Shown here: piece by piece, positions 36,580 to 44,749 of the stretch
How positions within the stretch are numbered: position 1 is the stretch's first letter
How the letters are laid out: each line of letters opens with the position of its first letter
Assembly (NCBI GenBank): GCA_019455065.1
Contig: JACFNC010000007.1
Location: forward strand, 151,165-215,164
DNA: 64,000 nucleotides
Source: Rhodospirillales bacterium
GTDB taxonomy: Bacteria > Pseudomonadota > Alphaproteobacteria > Rhodospirillales > Magnetospirillaceae
Reading direction: 5' to 3'
Made by a program: the position numbers and the translations under genes
Notes under the pieces: generated by a model
What the model saw: the letters and a program-made list of their open reading frames with translations, nothing else
The model's database searches: none
What the model was told of the DNA's origin: nothing

Positions 36580-36987
36580 ATGAAGGATAGCTTGAAGGCC
36601 GGGGTTTCCACGACGCGGCGTTTCGTCATCGATCGCGGTCGCACCATCGACTTCATGGGCGAAGAGGGGCGCGTCTATGCGACTCCGGATTTGGTGCGCG
36701 ACATCGAAATCACCTGCCGGGACTTCCTGCTCGAGCATCTCGATACAGGTGAGGATACCGTCGGCACCCGGATTGAAATAGATCATATGGCCGCCACCCT
36801 GTTGGGAATGGCCGTCGAGATCACCGTCACGGTCAGTGAAGTCAAGGGGCGTGCGGTCACCCTGTCGATCGATGCGTCGGACCCGGTGGACAAGATCTGC
36901 AAAGGCAGCCATTCCCGTTTCGTCGTGGATGTCGCCAAGACCAAGGAGCGTCTGCTCGCCAAGGCCGCCAAAGCCAAGCAGGGGTGA
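36580..36987 (+). CDS. FlK-type (hotdog) acyl-CoA thioesterase
   Basis: A 135-residue hotdog-fold protein like fluoroacetyl-CoA thioesterase FlK. The catalytic triad is present with exactly the FlK spacing: T35 (YATP), E43 (DIEITC) and H69 (IDHMAAT) against T42/E50/H76 in FlK. The segment TVGTRIEIDHMAATLLGMAV is typical. ATG 36580 has AGGGG upstream; ATG 36492 would add 29 residues without family support. It leads the pad operon and nearly touches padB, so it probably acts on a CoA ester of that pathway, for example a dead-end product or the phenylglyoxylyl-CoA stage. The substrate is inference. Confidence 0.85.
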   Translation: MKDSLKAGVSTTRRFVIDRGRTIDFMGEEGRVYATPDLVRDIEITCRDFLLEHLDTGEDTVGTRIEIDHMAATLLGMAVEITVTVSEVKGRAVTLSIDASDPVDKICKGSHSRFVVDVAKTKERLLAKAAKAKQG

Positions 36988-36992
36988 CATCC

Positions 36993-39719
36993 ATGACGGC
37001 GGCCGCCAAGGTCCGGAAGGTCCCCACCTATTGCTACCAATGCGTGGCCGGCCCTGACCTGCTGACCGTCAAGGTTGTTGACGGTGTGGCTACCGAGGTT
37101 GAGCCGAACTTCGAGGCCGCCGACATCCATCCCGCCGCCGGAAAGGTCTGCGTCAAGGCCTTCGGGCTGGTTCAGAAGACCTATAATCCGAACCGCGTCC
37201 TCACGCCCATGAAGCGCACCAATCCGCGCAAGGGCAAGGACGAGGATCCCGGCTTCGTGCCCATTTCTTGGGACGAGGCCCTCGACACCATCGCCGCCAA
37301 GCTCAACGCCATCAAGGCCTCGGGCAACGTGCTCGACGAGAGCGGTTTTCCACGCGTCGCCGCGTCGTTCGGCGGCGGCGGCACGCCGCAGTCCTATCTC
37401 GGCACCTTCCCGGCGTTTCTCGCGGCCTGGAAGGTGATCGACTTCAGCTTCGGCAGCGGCCAGGGCGTGAAGTGCTATCACTCCGAACACCTCTACGGAG
37501 AGTTGTGGCACCGCGCCTTCACCGTCTGCCCCGACACGCCGCACACCAAGTACGTCGTCTCGTTCGGTGCGAACATCGAAGCCTCGGGCGGGGTGTGCGG
37601 GGTGTACCGCCACGCCGAGGCGCGGGCGCGGGGCGTGACGAGGATCCAGGTCGAGCCGCATCTGTCGGTCACTGCCGGCTGTTCCGCCGAGTGGGTGCCG
37701 ATCAAGCCGAAGACCGACGCGGCCTTTCTGTTCGCGATGATGAACGTGATGCTTCACGAGCGGCCGCGGCAGGATCTCGATCTGAATTTCCTGAAGCACC
37801 ATACCGCGTCCGGCTATCTGGTGGCGCCCAATGGCTTCTACCTGCGCGATCCCGAAAGCCGCAAACCCCTGGTGTGGGACACTATTCGCGGCGCGGCCGT
37901 GCCTTTCGACATGCCCGGGATCGAGCCCGCACTCGAGGGGGCGTTCGTCGCCTCGGGGATCGAGGTCGGTGCGGATGACGACGCCTGGGAGCATACCTCA
38001 ACGACGGTGAGCCCCGGCTTCGCGCAATTCCTGGATCACCTCCGGCCCTACACGCCGGAGTGGGCGGAAAGCGTCTGCGAGGTGCCGGCCACCACCATCC
38101 GGCGCATCGCCAACGATTACCTTGATCACGCGGAGGTCGGGGCGACCGTCGAGGTCGACGGTCGCGTGCTGCCCTACCGGCCGGTGGCGATCACCCTCGG
38201 CAAGACGGTCAGTAACGGCTGGGGCGGATACGAGTGCTGCTGGGCGCGTACGATGATCGCCTGCCTCGTCGGCGGCCTCGAGGTGCCTGGAGGCACGTTG
38301 GGGACGACGGTGCGCCTCAATCGGTCGGGCTTCGCGCGCCTGTCGAGCGTACGGCCTGGGGCGGATGGCTTCATGGACTATCCCATGAACGCCACCGACG
38401 CCGAGCATTGGAAGTCCAGCCCAACCACCCGCAACGGCTATCGGATGCTGGTGCCCTTGGCCGCCAACACCGCCTGGAGCCAGGCTTTGGGCCCAACCCA
38501 TCTGGCGTGGATGTTCGTCAAGAACCCGCCGAAGGGCTGGCCTCAGCACAGCCTTCCCGACGTGTGGTTCATCTACCGGACCAATCCGGCCATCTCGTTC
38601 TGGGACACGCCGCAGGTTTCGGACGCGATGACCAAGTTTCCCTTCGTCGTCGCCTTCGCCTATACGCACGACGAAACCAACCACATGGCGGACATCCTGC
38701 TGCCGGACGCGACCGATCTCGAGAGCACGCAGCTCATCCGCGTCGGCGGCACCAAGTTCATCGAGCAGTTCTGGGACTATCACGGCTTCGCGCTTCGCCA
38801 GCCGGTGGCCGGGGTGCGCGGCGACGCGCGCGACTTCAGTTGGATCGCCACCGAACTCGCCGAGCGCACGGGCCTGCTTGAGCCATACAACGCCGCCATC
38901 AACCGCGGCGGCGCCGGAATCCCTTTGAACGGCGAGGGATGGGACTTCCGCCTCGACGAGACGGCGAAACACTCCGTCGAGGACGTTTGGGACGCCGTCT
39001 GCCGCGCGGCCTCCGCCGAGATCACCGAGGGCGAATCCACCGAAGGCCTCGACTGGTACAAGGAGCATGGCTACCGGGTAGCCCCGTTCCCGCGGCTCGA
39101 ATGGTATTTGTTCCCGCGGCTTGTTGACTCCGGGCTGCGTTTCGAGATGCCCTATCAGGAGCGTTTGTGGCGAATCGGCGTCGAACTCGGCCGCCGACTG
39201 CACGAGCGCGACATCCACTGGTGGGACAACCAGCTCTCCGAATACCAGGCGATGCCCAAGTGGAAGGATTTCCCGGGCCTGTGGGAGAAGGCGGTGGTCA
39301 AGGCCGGGGGCAAGACCGAGGACTTCCCGTTCTGGCTGCTCACCGCGCGCTCCATGCAGTATGCCTGGGGCGGCAATGTGGGCGTGCAGATGATTCGCGA
39401 GGTGGCGGAGAACGTCGCCGGTCATCGCGGCGTCATCATCAACGCGGCCACGGCCGAGAAGCTGGGCATCGAGGAAGGCGACCTGGTCGAGGTCGGCTCG
39501 ACCTTGCGGTCGGTCAGCGGCAAGGCCGTGCTCAGGCACGGCATTCGCCCCGACACCCTGTTGATGATCGGCCAGTTCGGCCATTGGGCCACCCCGTTGG
39601 CCAAGAACTTCGATACGCCCAGCATGAACAGCCTGACGCCTATGGACCTCGATCTGACCGATGCCACCGGATCCGGCGCCGACGTGGTGCGGGTCTTCCT
39701 GCGCAAGGTGCGCCGATGA
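36993..39719 (+). CDS. padB: Phenylacetyl-CoA:acceptor oxidoreductase, molybdopterin subunit
   Basis: A 908-residue member of the DMSO-reductase molybdopterin family. The N-terminus has PTYCYQCVAGPD and KVCVKAFG, so only three of the four expected cluster cysteines are visible. Molybdopterin-domain marks include FVPISWDEALDTIAAKL, YVVSFGANIEASGG, VWFIYRTNPAISFWDTP, DETNHMADILLPDATDLES, and the C-terminal barrel (GVIINAATAEKLGIEEGDLVEV). Identity comes from context: Fe-S and NrfD-like subunits, then a five-gene phenylglyoxylate oxidoreductase and a phenylacetate-CoA ligase in the same order as in Azoarcus/Thauera pad clusters. The enzyme oxidises the methylene carbon of phenylacetyl-CoA to phenylglyoxylate. 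GTG 36984 is an alternative start. Confidence 0.85.
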   Translation: MTAAAKVRKVPTYCYQCVAGPDLLTVKVVDGVATEVEPNFEAADIHPAAGKVCVKAFGLVQKTYNPNRVLTPMKRTNPRKGKDEDPGFVPISWDEALDTIAAKLNAIKASGNVLDESGFPRVAASFGGGGTPQSYLGTFPAFLAAWKVIDFSFGSGQGVKCYHSEHLYGELWHRAFTVCPDTPHTKYVVSFGANIEASGGVCGVYRHAEARARGVTRIQVEPHLSVTAGCSAEWVPIKPKTDAAFLFAMMNVMLHERPRQDLDLNFLKHHTASGYLVAPNGFYLRDPESRKPLVWDTIRGAAVPFDMPGIEPALEGAFVASGIEVGADDDAWEHTSTTVSPGFAQFLDHLRPYTPEWAESVCEVPATTIRRIANDYLDHAEVGATVEVDGRVLPYRPVAITLGKTVSNGWGGYECCWARTMIACLVGGLEVPGGTLGTTVRLNRSGFARLSSVRPGADGFMDYPMNATDAEHWKSSPTTRNGYRMLVPLAANTAWSQALGPTHLAWMFVKNPPKGWPQHSLPDVWFIYRTNPAISFWDTPQVSDAMTKFPFVVAFAYTHDETNHMADILLPDATDLESTQLIRVGGTKFIEQFWDYHGFALRQPVAGVRGDARDFSWIATELAERTGLLEPYNAAINRGGAGIPLNGEGWDFRLDETAKHSVEDVWDAVCRAASAEITEGESTEGLDWYKEHGYRVAPFPRLEWYLFPRLVDSGLRFEMPYQERLWRIGVELGRRLHERDIHWWDNQLSEYQAMPKWKDFPGLWEKAVVKAGGKTEDFPFWLLTARSMQYAWGGNVGVQMIREVAENVAGHRGVIINAATAEKLGIEEGDLVEVGSTLRSVSGKAVLRHGIRPDTLLMIGQFGHWATPLAKNFDTPSMNSLTPMDLDLTDATGSGADVVRVFLRKVRR

Positions 39720-40369
39720 CCAAGTGGGCCATGGTCGCCGACCTTCGCCGCTGTGTCGGGTGCCAGACCTGCACGGCCGCCTGCAAGCACGCCAACGCCA
39801 CGGCGCCGGGGGTTCAGTGGCGCCGCGTGCTCGATATGGAGATCGGGCAGTTCCCCGACGTGCGCCGCGTGTTCGTGCCGGTCGGCTGCATGCATTGCGA
39901 CGATCCGCCCTGCGTGTCGGTGTGCCCGAGCACCGCCACCCGCAAGCGCGAGGACGGCATCGTCACCATCGACTACGACATCTGCATCGGCTGCGCCTAT
40001 TGCTTCCAGGCCTGTCCGTATCAGGCGCGCTACAAGGTGTCGAAGCCGACCTTCGCCTATGGCGACGACAACGCCACCGAGAACGAGAGGGTGCGGTTCA
40101 AGGCCGAGATGATGAACGTGGCGCAGAAGTGCACGTTCTGCGTCGAACGCATCGACGAGGGCACGGCCAAGGGTCTGACGCCCGGCGTCGATCCCGAGGC
40201 GACGCCGGCCTGCGTCAACTCCTGCATAGCCGGCGCCCTGCACTTCGGCGACCTCGACGATCCGAACAGCAACGTCAGCCGTCTGCTCGAGGAGAACGAG
40301 TCGTTCCGGATGCACGAGGAGTTGGGGACCGGACCCAACATCCACTACCTGTGGGACAAGCGGTCATGA
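39716..40369 (+). CDS. padC: Phenylacetyl-CoA:acceptor oxidoreductase, Fe-S subunit
   Basis: A 217-residue DmsB/NrfC-like ferredoxin subunit. Four cysteine groups for four [4Fe-4S] clusters are visible: CVGCQTCTAACKHA, CMHCDDPPCVSVCPS, CIGCAYCFQACPYQ, and CTFCVERIDE with CVNSC. It moves electrons from PadB to the membrane subunit and quinone. ATG 39716 overlaps the padB stop by four bases; its own stop overlaps padD by four bases. Confidence 0.9.
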   Translation: MTKWAMVADLRRCVGCQTCTAACKHANATAPGVQWRRVLDMEIGQFPDVRRVFVPVGCMHCDDPPCVSVCPSTATRKREDGIVTIDYDICIGCAYCFQACPYQARYKVSKPTFAYGDDNATENERVRFKAEMMNVAQKCTFCVERIDEGTAKGLTPGVDPEATPACVNSCIAGALHFGDLDDPNSNVSRLLEENESFRMHEELGTGPNIHYLWDKRS

Positions 40370-41259
40370 GCGGCGTCACGCAGTTCGAGGGGGTTCCCCC
40401 CTGGCTTCAGAGGAACTGGGACATTCGCGCCGCCGGCAACTTCGTCGGCGGCGGCACCGGCACCGGCTTTCTGCTCGTCGCCTCGCTGGCCGGCTTCAAG
40501 CTGGGGCTGGTGTGGCCGCTGGCCCTGATCGGCCTGGCCTTCGTGGGCGCCGGTCTGCTGTGCGTGTGGCTCGAGATCGGGCGGCCGTGGCGGGCCCTCA
40601 ACGTGTTCTTCCATCCCCAGACGTCGTGGATGACGCGCGAGGCGATGGTGTCGATGCCGCTGTTCGCCATTGGACTGGCGGCGGCATGGTTCAATTCGCC
40701 GTCGCTGCTGCTGGCCGCGGCGGTGGTCGGCCTGGGCTTTCTCTATTGCCAGGGCCGCATCCTGAAGGCGTCGCGCGGGATCCCGGCCTGGCGCGAGGAG
40801 ACCATCGTTCCCCTGATCATGGCCACCGGCATTGCCGAAGGGGCCGGCTTGTTCCTGGCACTGGCCTCGCTCATGCCGGGAGCGTTGCCGGCTTGGGCGA
40901 TGCCGCTGTTCATCCTCGTCCTCGCGGCCCGCTTCCTCCTGTGGCGCACCTATGTCGCGCGGCTCGCCCGCGGCGGCGCGCCGAAGAAGGCTTCGGCGGC
41001 GTTGCGCAAGGCGCACCCGCTGATCTTCTGGGGCGGCCACGTGGTGCCGACGGTGCTTCTCGCCCTGGCCCTCGCCTTGCCGCCGGCGGTGGCGCCCGGC
41101 CTTGCCGTGGTGGCGGGATTGATGGGACTGGCCGGCGGATGGTACATGAAGATCGTGATCATCCTGCGCGCCGCCTTCAACCAGGGTTTCGCCGTGTCGT
41201 TCGCGCCGACGCGCGGGGCCGGCACTCCGGCGGGCGGCGCCGCCCCCGGCTGGGACTGA
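40366..41259 (+). CDS. padD: NrfD/DmsC-like membrane anchor subunit
   Basis: A 297-residue protein with about eight hydrophobic helices (TGFLLVASLAGFKLGLVWPLAL, AMVSMPLFAIGLAAAW, IVPLIMATGIAEGAGLFLALA, VPTVLLALALALPPAVAPG). It is the likely quinone-reactive anchor of the PadBCD complex. ATG 40366 lies in an ATGA overlap with padC. It ends in a Gly/Ala/Pro tail. Confidence 0.85.
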   Translation: MSGVTQFEGVPPWLQRNWDIRAAGNFVGGGTGTGFLLVASLAGFKLGLVWPLALIGLAFVGAGLLCVWLEIGRPWRALNVFFHPQTSWMTREAMVSMPLFAIGLAAAWFNSPSLLLAAAVVGLGFLYCQGRILKASRGIPAWREETIVPLIMATGIAEGAGLFLALASLMPGALPAWAMPLFILVLAARFLLWRTYVARLARGGAPKKASAALRKAHPLIFWGGHVVPTVLLALALALPPAVAPGLAVVAGLMGLAGGWYMKIVIILRAAFNQGFAVSFAPTRGAGTPAGGAAPGWD

Positions 41260-41264
41260 AAAGA

Positions 41265-41855
41265 ATGTACGAAATCCGACTTCACGGCCGCGGTGGTCAG
41301 GGCGCGGTGCTTGCGTCGAACATGCTCGCCCAGGCCCTGGTCGAGGAGGGCAAATACGCGGTCGCCATTCCGTCTTTCGGCTTCGAGCGCCGCGGAGCCC
41401 CGGTCGCCGCGTTCCTGCGCTGCGACGACCGCGAGATTCGCAGCATGACCAACATCTACAACCCCGACTGCATCATCTGCATCGACCCCACGGTGTCGCG
41501 CGCGGTGGACATCTTCGCCGGCATGAAGGAGGGCGGCACGCTGGTGCAGACGACCAAGCGGCCGCTGGAGGAGTTGACACTGCCGCGCAGTCTGGCGCGG
41601 GTCGGGCTGTGCGACGCCGTCAGCATCGCGCTGGACATCTTCAAGCGGCCCATCACCAACTCGATCATGCTGGGCGCGTTCGCCAGGACCACGGGGATGG
41701 TCTCGCTGACGGGGCTGAAGAACGCGATCGAAGCGGCCGACTTCCGCGACGCCGGCCTGAAGCAGAACCTGGCGGCGGTCGAGCGCGGCTACGAGGAAAC
41801 CATGGTCTACGACCTCAGGAGGAAGGCGGCGGTCAATGCAGCGTCAGTCGCATAA
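41265..41855 (+). CDS. padE: Phenylglyoxylate:acceptor oxidoreductase, gamma subunit
   Basis: A 196-residue gamma domain of the 2-oxoacid:acceptor oxidoreductase family (MYEIRLHGRGGQGAVLASNMLAQAL, SFGFERRGAPVAAFLR). It is one of five subunits that convert phenylglyoxylate, CoA and NAD or another acceptor to benzoyl-CoA and CO2. ATG 41265 is five bases after padD. The 3' end overlaps padF by 20 bases. Confidence 0.88.
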   Translation: MYEIRLHGRGGQGAVLASNMLAQALVEEGKYAVAIPSFGFERRGAPVAAFLRCDDREIRSMTNIYNPDCIICIDPTVSRAVDIFAGMKEGGTLVQTTKRPLEELTLPRSLARVGLCDAVSIALDIFKRPITNSIMLGAFARTTGMVSLTGLKNAIEAADFRDAGLKQNLAAVERGYEETMVYDLRRKAAVNAASVA

Positions 41856-42129
41856 GCCGTTCGACACGTCGACGATACCCGACGATCTGGCGCCCATCGC
41901 CACGGTGCTCAGCCCCATGCTGCCCGGCGACTGGCGGGCGATGCGGCCGGTGGTCGACCGCGAGAAATGCGTCAAATGCGCGGTGTGCTGGCTGTACTGC
42001 CCGGTGCAGTGCATCGTCGAGAAGCCGCGCTGGTTCGACATCAATCTGGCGGTCTGCAAGGGCTGCGGGGTGTGCGCCCAGGAATGCCCGCACCGCGCCA
42101 TCGCCATGGTCGAAGAGGTGGGAGGCTAG
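41836..42129 (+). CDS. padF: Phenylglyoxylate:acceptor oxidoreductase, delta (ferredoxin) subunit
   Basis: A 97-residue 2x[4Fe-4S] ferredoxin-type subunit: CVKCAVCWLYCPVQC and CKGCGVCAQECPHRA. The 45-residue N-terminal arm resembles the delta subunits of pyruvate oxidoreductases. ATG 41836 lies within the padE 3' end; padG starts three bases after the stop. Confidence 0.9.
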   Translation: MQRQSHKPFDTSTIPDDLAPIATVLSPMLPGDWRAMRPVVDREKCVKCAVCWLYCPVQCIVEKPRWFDINLAVCKGCGVCAQECPHRAIAMVEEVGG

Positions 42130-42132
42130 CCG

Positions 42133-43356
42133 ATGAGCAAGATCTCCAATTCCTCGCGCGTTATCGTCTGCGACGGCAACGAGGCGGCGGCCCTGGGCGT
42201 GGGGCTCGCGCGCCCGGACGTGGTCGCGGTCTACCCCATCACGCCGCAGTCCTCGCTGGTCGAATACGTCTCGCAGATGATCGCCGACGGCCGCCTGCAG
42301 GCGGAACTGATGAACGTCGAGGGCGAGCATTCGGTTATGTCCGCCCTGCAGGGCGCGGCGCTGGCCGGCGGGCGCACCTACACGGCGACCTCGGGCCCCG
42401 GCCTCGCCTTCATGTTCGAGCCCTATATCCGCGCCCCCGGCCTGCGGCTGCCGATGGTGGCCTCGCTGGTCACCCGCGACCTGTTGACCCCGCAATGCGT
42501 GTGGGGCGGGCAGCAGGACGCCATGTCGGTGCGCGAGGCGGGTTGGATCCAGATCTACTGCGAGACTGTGCAGGAGGTCCTCGACACCATCGTCATGGCC
42601 TACAAGATCGCCGAGCATCATGACGTGATGCTGCCGGTCAACGTCTGCCACGACGGCAACTACCTGTCCTACGGCGTCTCGCGCGTCGAGCTTCCCGATC
42701 AGGCCGAGGTCGACGCCTTCCTCGGGCCGCGCGACGTCAACTGGCACGTCGCCCTCGATCCGGCGCGGCCGATGGCCGTCGATCCCCTGACCGGCGGCGC
42801 CGGCGGCGGCGGACCGGCGATGTTCGTCAAGTACCGCAAGGGTCTGTGCAACGGCATGCAGAACGCCCTGCGCGTGATCTCCGAGGTCCATGCCGAATGG
42901 GGCGAGCGTTTCGGGCGGTTTCATGCGCCGCTTGTCGAGGAGTACAGTCTCGACGGCGCCGACTACGCCCTGGTCACCATCGGCAGCATGACCGGCGCCG
43001 CCAAGGACGCGGTGGACGCGGCGCGCGAGGCGGGCGAGAAGGTCGGGCTGATCAAGGTCAAGACCTTCCGGCCGTTCCCGGTGGAGGCGCTGAGCGCCGC
43101 CTTCGCCAAGGTCAAGGCGGTGGGCATCGTCGACCGCGCCGTCAGCTTCGGGTGGAACTCCGGCCCGGTGTACCAGGAGTCGCTGGGGGCGCTGTACCGG
43201 ACGGGGCGGCACATCCCGGCGATCTCGTTCATCGGCGGGCTGGCCGGGGCCGACATCACGGCCGAGCATTTCGCCCGCATCATCGAGACCACCGCCAAGG
43301 CCGTGACCGGCGCGGTGCCGGACGGCCCGGTGTGGGTCAACGAGAACGACCAGTGA
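42133..43356 (+). CDS. padG: Phenylglyoxylate:acceptor oxidoreductase, alpha subunit
   Basis: A 407-residue alpha subunit (pyrimidine-binding and transketolase C-like domains) of the 2-oxoacid oxidoreductase family. Marks are CDGNEAAALGVGLARPDVVAVYPITPQS, NVEGEHSVMSALQGAALAG, TATSGPGLAFM and, in the C-terminal domain, ALVTIGSMTGAAKDAVDAARE with VGLIKVKTFRPFP. It is adjacent to the other subunits, and the order E-F-G-H-I matches the Azoarcus evansii cluster. Confidence 0.9.
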   Translation: MSKISNSSRVIVCDGNEAAALGVGLARPDVVAVYPITPQSSLVEYVSQMIADGRLQAELMNVEGEHSVMSALQGAALAGGRTYTATSGPGLAFMFEPYIRAPGLRLPMVASLVTRDLLTPQCVWGGQQDAMSVREAGWIQIYCETVQEVLDTIVMAYKIAEHHDVMLPVNVCHDGNYLSYGVSRVELPDQAEVDAFLGPRDVNWHVALDPARPMAVDPLTGGAGGGGPAMFVKYRKGLCNGMQNALRVISEVHAEWGERFGRFHAPLVEEYSLDGADYALVTIGSMTGAAKDAVDAAREAGEKVGLIKVKTFRPFPVEALSAAFAKVKAVGIVDRAVSFGWNSGPVYQESLGALYRTGRHIPAISFIGGLAGADITAEHFARIIETTAKAVTGAVPDGPVWVNENDQ

Positions 43357-43367
43357 CGGACGCCCCC

Positions 43368-44621
43368 ATGCGGAACAGCAAGTACCTGATCGTCGGCAGC
43401 AGCCACGCGGCGCTCGAGGCGGCGGCCGCCATTCGCATGCAGGATCCCGACGGCGCGCTCGCCATGGTCACGCGCGACACCCGCCTGCCGTATTCGCCGA
43501 CCATCCTGCCCTACGTCGTCTCCGGGCGCTCCGAGCCCGAGCGCATCCTGCTGCGCGACGAGGCCTGGTTCGCCGACAACGCCATCGGCTTCGTGCGCGG
43601 CGAGACCCTTGCCGCGGTCGACGCCGCGGCGCGCACCGCCCGTTTCGCCTCGGGCGCCGAGTGGCGCTACGAGAAGCTGCTGCTGGCCACCGGCGCGGCG
43701 CCCGCCATCCCGCCGGTCAAGGGGCTGGCCGAGGTGCCGTTCCACGTGCTGCGCAGCATGGACGACGCGGTGCGCCTGCGCGACGCCATCGCCACGGCGC
43801 GGCGCGCGGTGGTGCTGGGGGCCGGACTGATCGGCATGCACGCCGCCGAGAACCTGGCCAAGGCCGGCGCGGCGGTGACCGTGGTCGAGATGCAGGCCCA
43901 GGTGCTGCCCGGCTATTTCGAGCCCGACGCGGCGCGCATGATCGAGCGCGCCTTCGCCGCCAAGGGCGTGACCATGGAGATGGGCCGCACGGTGACGGCG
44001 GCCGAGCCGCGCGGCCAGGGCTGCGCCGTCATCCTCGACGACGGCCGCGCCATCGAGGCCGACCTTTTGCTGGTCAGCACCGGGGTCAAGCCCGAGATGG
44101 CCTATCTGGCCGGCGGCGGCGTCGACACCGACCGCGGCATCCTGGTCGACGACCGCATGCGCAGCAGCGCGCCGGGAATCTGGGCGGCGGGCGACGTGGC
44201 GCAGGCGCGCGGCTTCTACGACGGCGCCAAGGTGGTGGCCGGCATCCTGCCCAATGCCGTCGAGCAGGGGCGCATCGCCGGCATGGACATGGCCGAGGAC
44301 GAGGGAGTGAAGTCGTTTCCCGGCTCGGTGCCGCTCAACACCTACACCTTCTTCGGCCAGCAGGCGATCTCGGTGGGCCTGAGCGCCGGCGGCGAGGGCC
44401 GCGAGGTCCACGAGACGGTGGGCGAGGGCGGCAAGTCCTATCGCCGCATCGTGCTGGAGGGCGACCGCCTGCGCGGCGTCTCGGCGATCAACGACTTCGT
44501 CGATGCCGGCATCATGTGGCAGCTGGTGCTGCGCCAAGTCGATCTGTCGGCGGTCAAGGCCGACTTCGTGGCGCGGCCGCTGGAGACCGGCCGCATGCTG
44601 ATGTCGCGCATCTGGCGCTAG
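43368..44621 (+). CDS. padH: Phenylglyoxylate oxidoreductase, FAD/NAD(H) subunit
   Basis: A protein of about 417 residues in the pyridine-nucleotide-disulfide oxidoreductase family. FAD site: KYLIVGSSHAALEAAAAIR. NAD site: AVVLGAGLIGMHAAENLAKAG. Second FAD motif: GIWAAGDVAQA. Active-site redox cysteines are absent. In the Azoarcus enzyme this subunit lets electrons flow to NAD+. GTG 43353, overlapping the padG stop, would add five residues and cannot be excluded. Confidence 0.87.
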   Translation: MRNSKYLIVGSSHAALEAAAAIRMQDPDGALAMVTRDTRLPYSPTILPYVVSGRSEPERILLRDEAWFADNAIGFVRGETLAAVDAAARTARFASGAEWRYEKLLLATGAAPAIPPVKGLAEVPFHVLRSMDDAVRLRDAIATARRAVVLGAGLIGMHAAENLAKAGAAVTVVEMQAQVLPGYFEPDAARMIERAFAAKGVTMEMGRTVTAAEPRGQGCAVILDDGRAIEADLLLVSTGVKPEMAYLAGGGVDTDRGILVDDRMRSSAPGIWAAGDVAQARGFYDGAKVVAGILPNAVEQGRIAGMDMAEDEGVKSFPGSVPLNTYTFFGQQAISVGLSAGGEGREVHETVGEGGKSYRRIVLEGDRLRGVSAINDFVDAGIMWQLVLRQVDLSAVKADFVARPLETGRMLMSRIWR

Positions 44622-44650
44622 GGAAGAGAGATGCGGGAAACACGCGTCGC

Positions 44651-44710
44651 GTCATTGCCGGGCTCGACCCGGCAATCCATGGACCCCCGGGTCAAGCCCG
44701 GGGGTGACGG
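44651..44710. repeat. Palindromic intergenic element, type A
   Basis: Two hairpins lie in tandem: GTCATTGCCGGGCTCGACCCGGCAAT, then ATGGACCCCCGGGTCAAGCCCGGGGGTGAC. The layout (CGTCAtt hairpin, ATCCA, ATGGAC, hairpin, GTGACGG) recurs at 46112-46171, 57758-57817 and partly 57876-57907. It sits inside the pad operon, between padH and padI, and may stabilise or process the mRNA. Confidence 0.8.
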
Positions 44711-44749
44711 AACAGGCAACGCCCGACGGGGCGGGTAGGGAGCGGAGCC

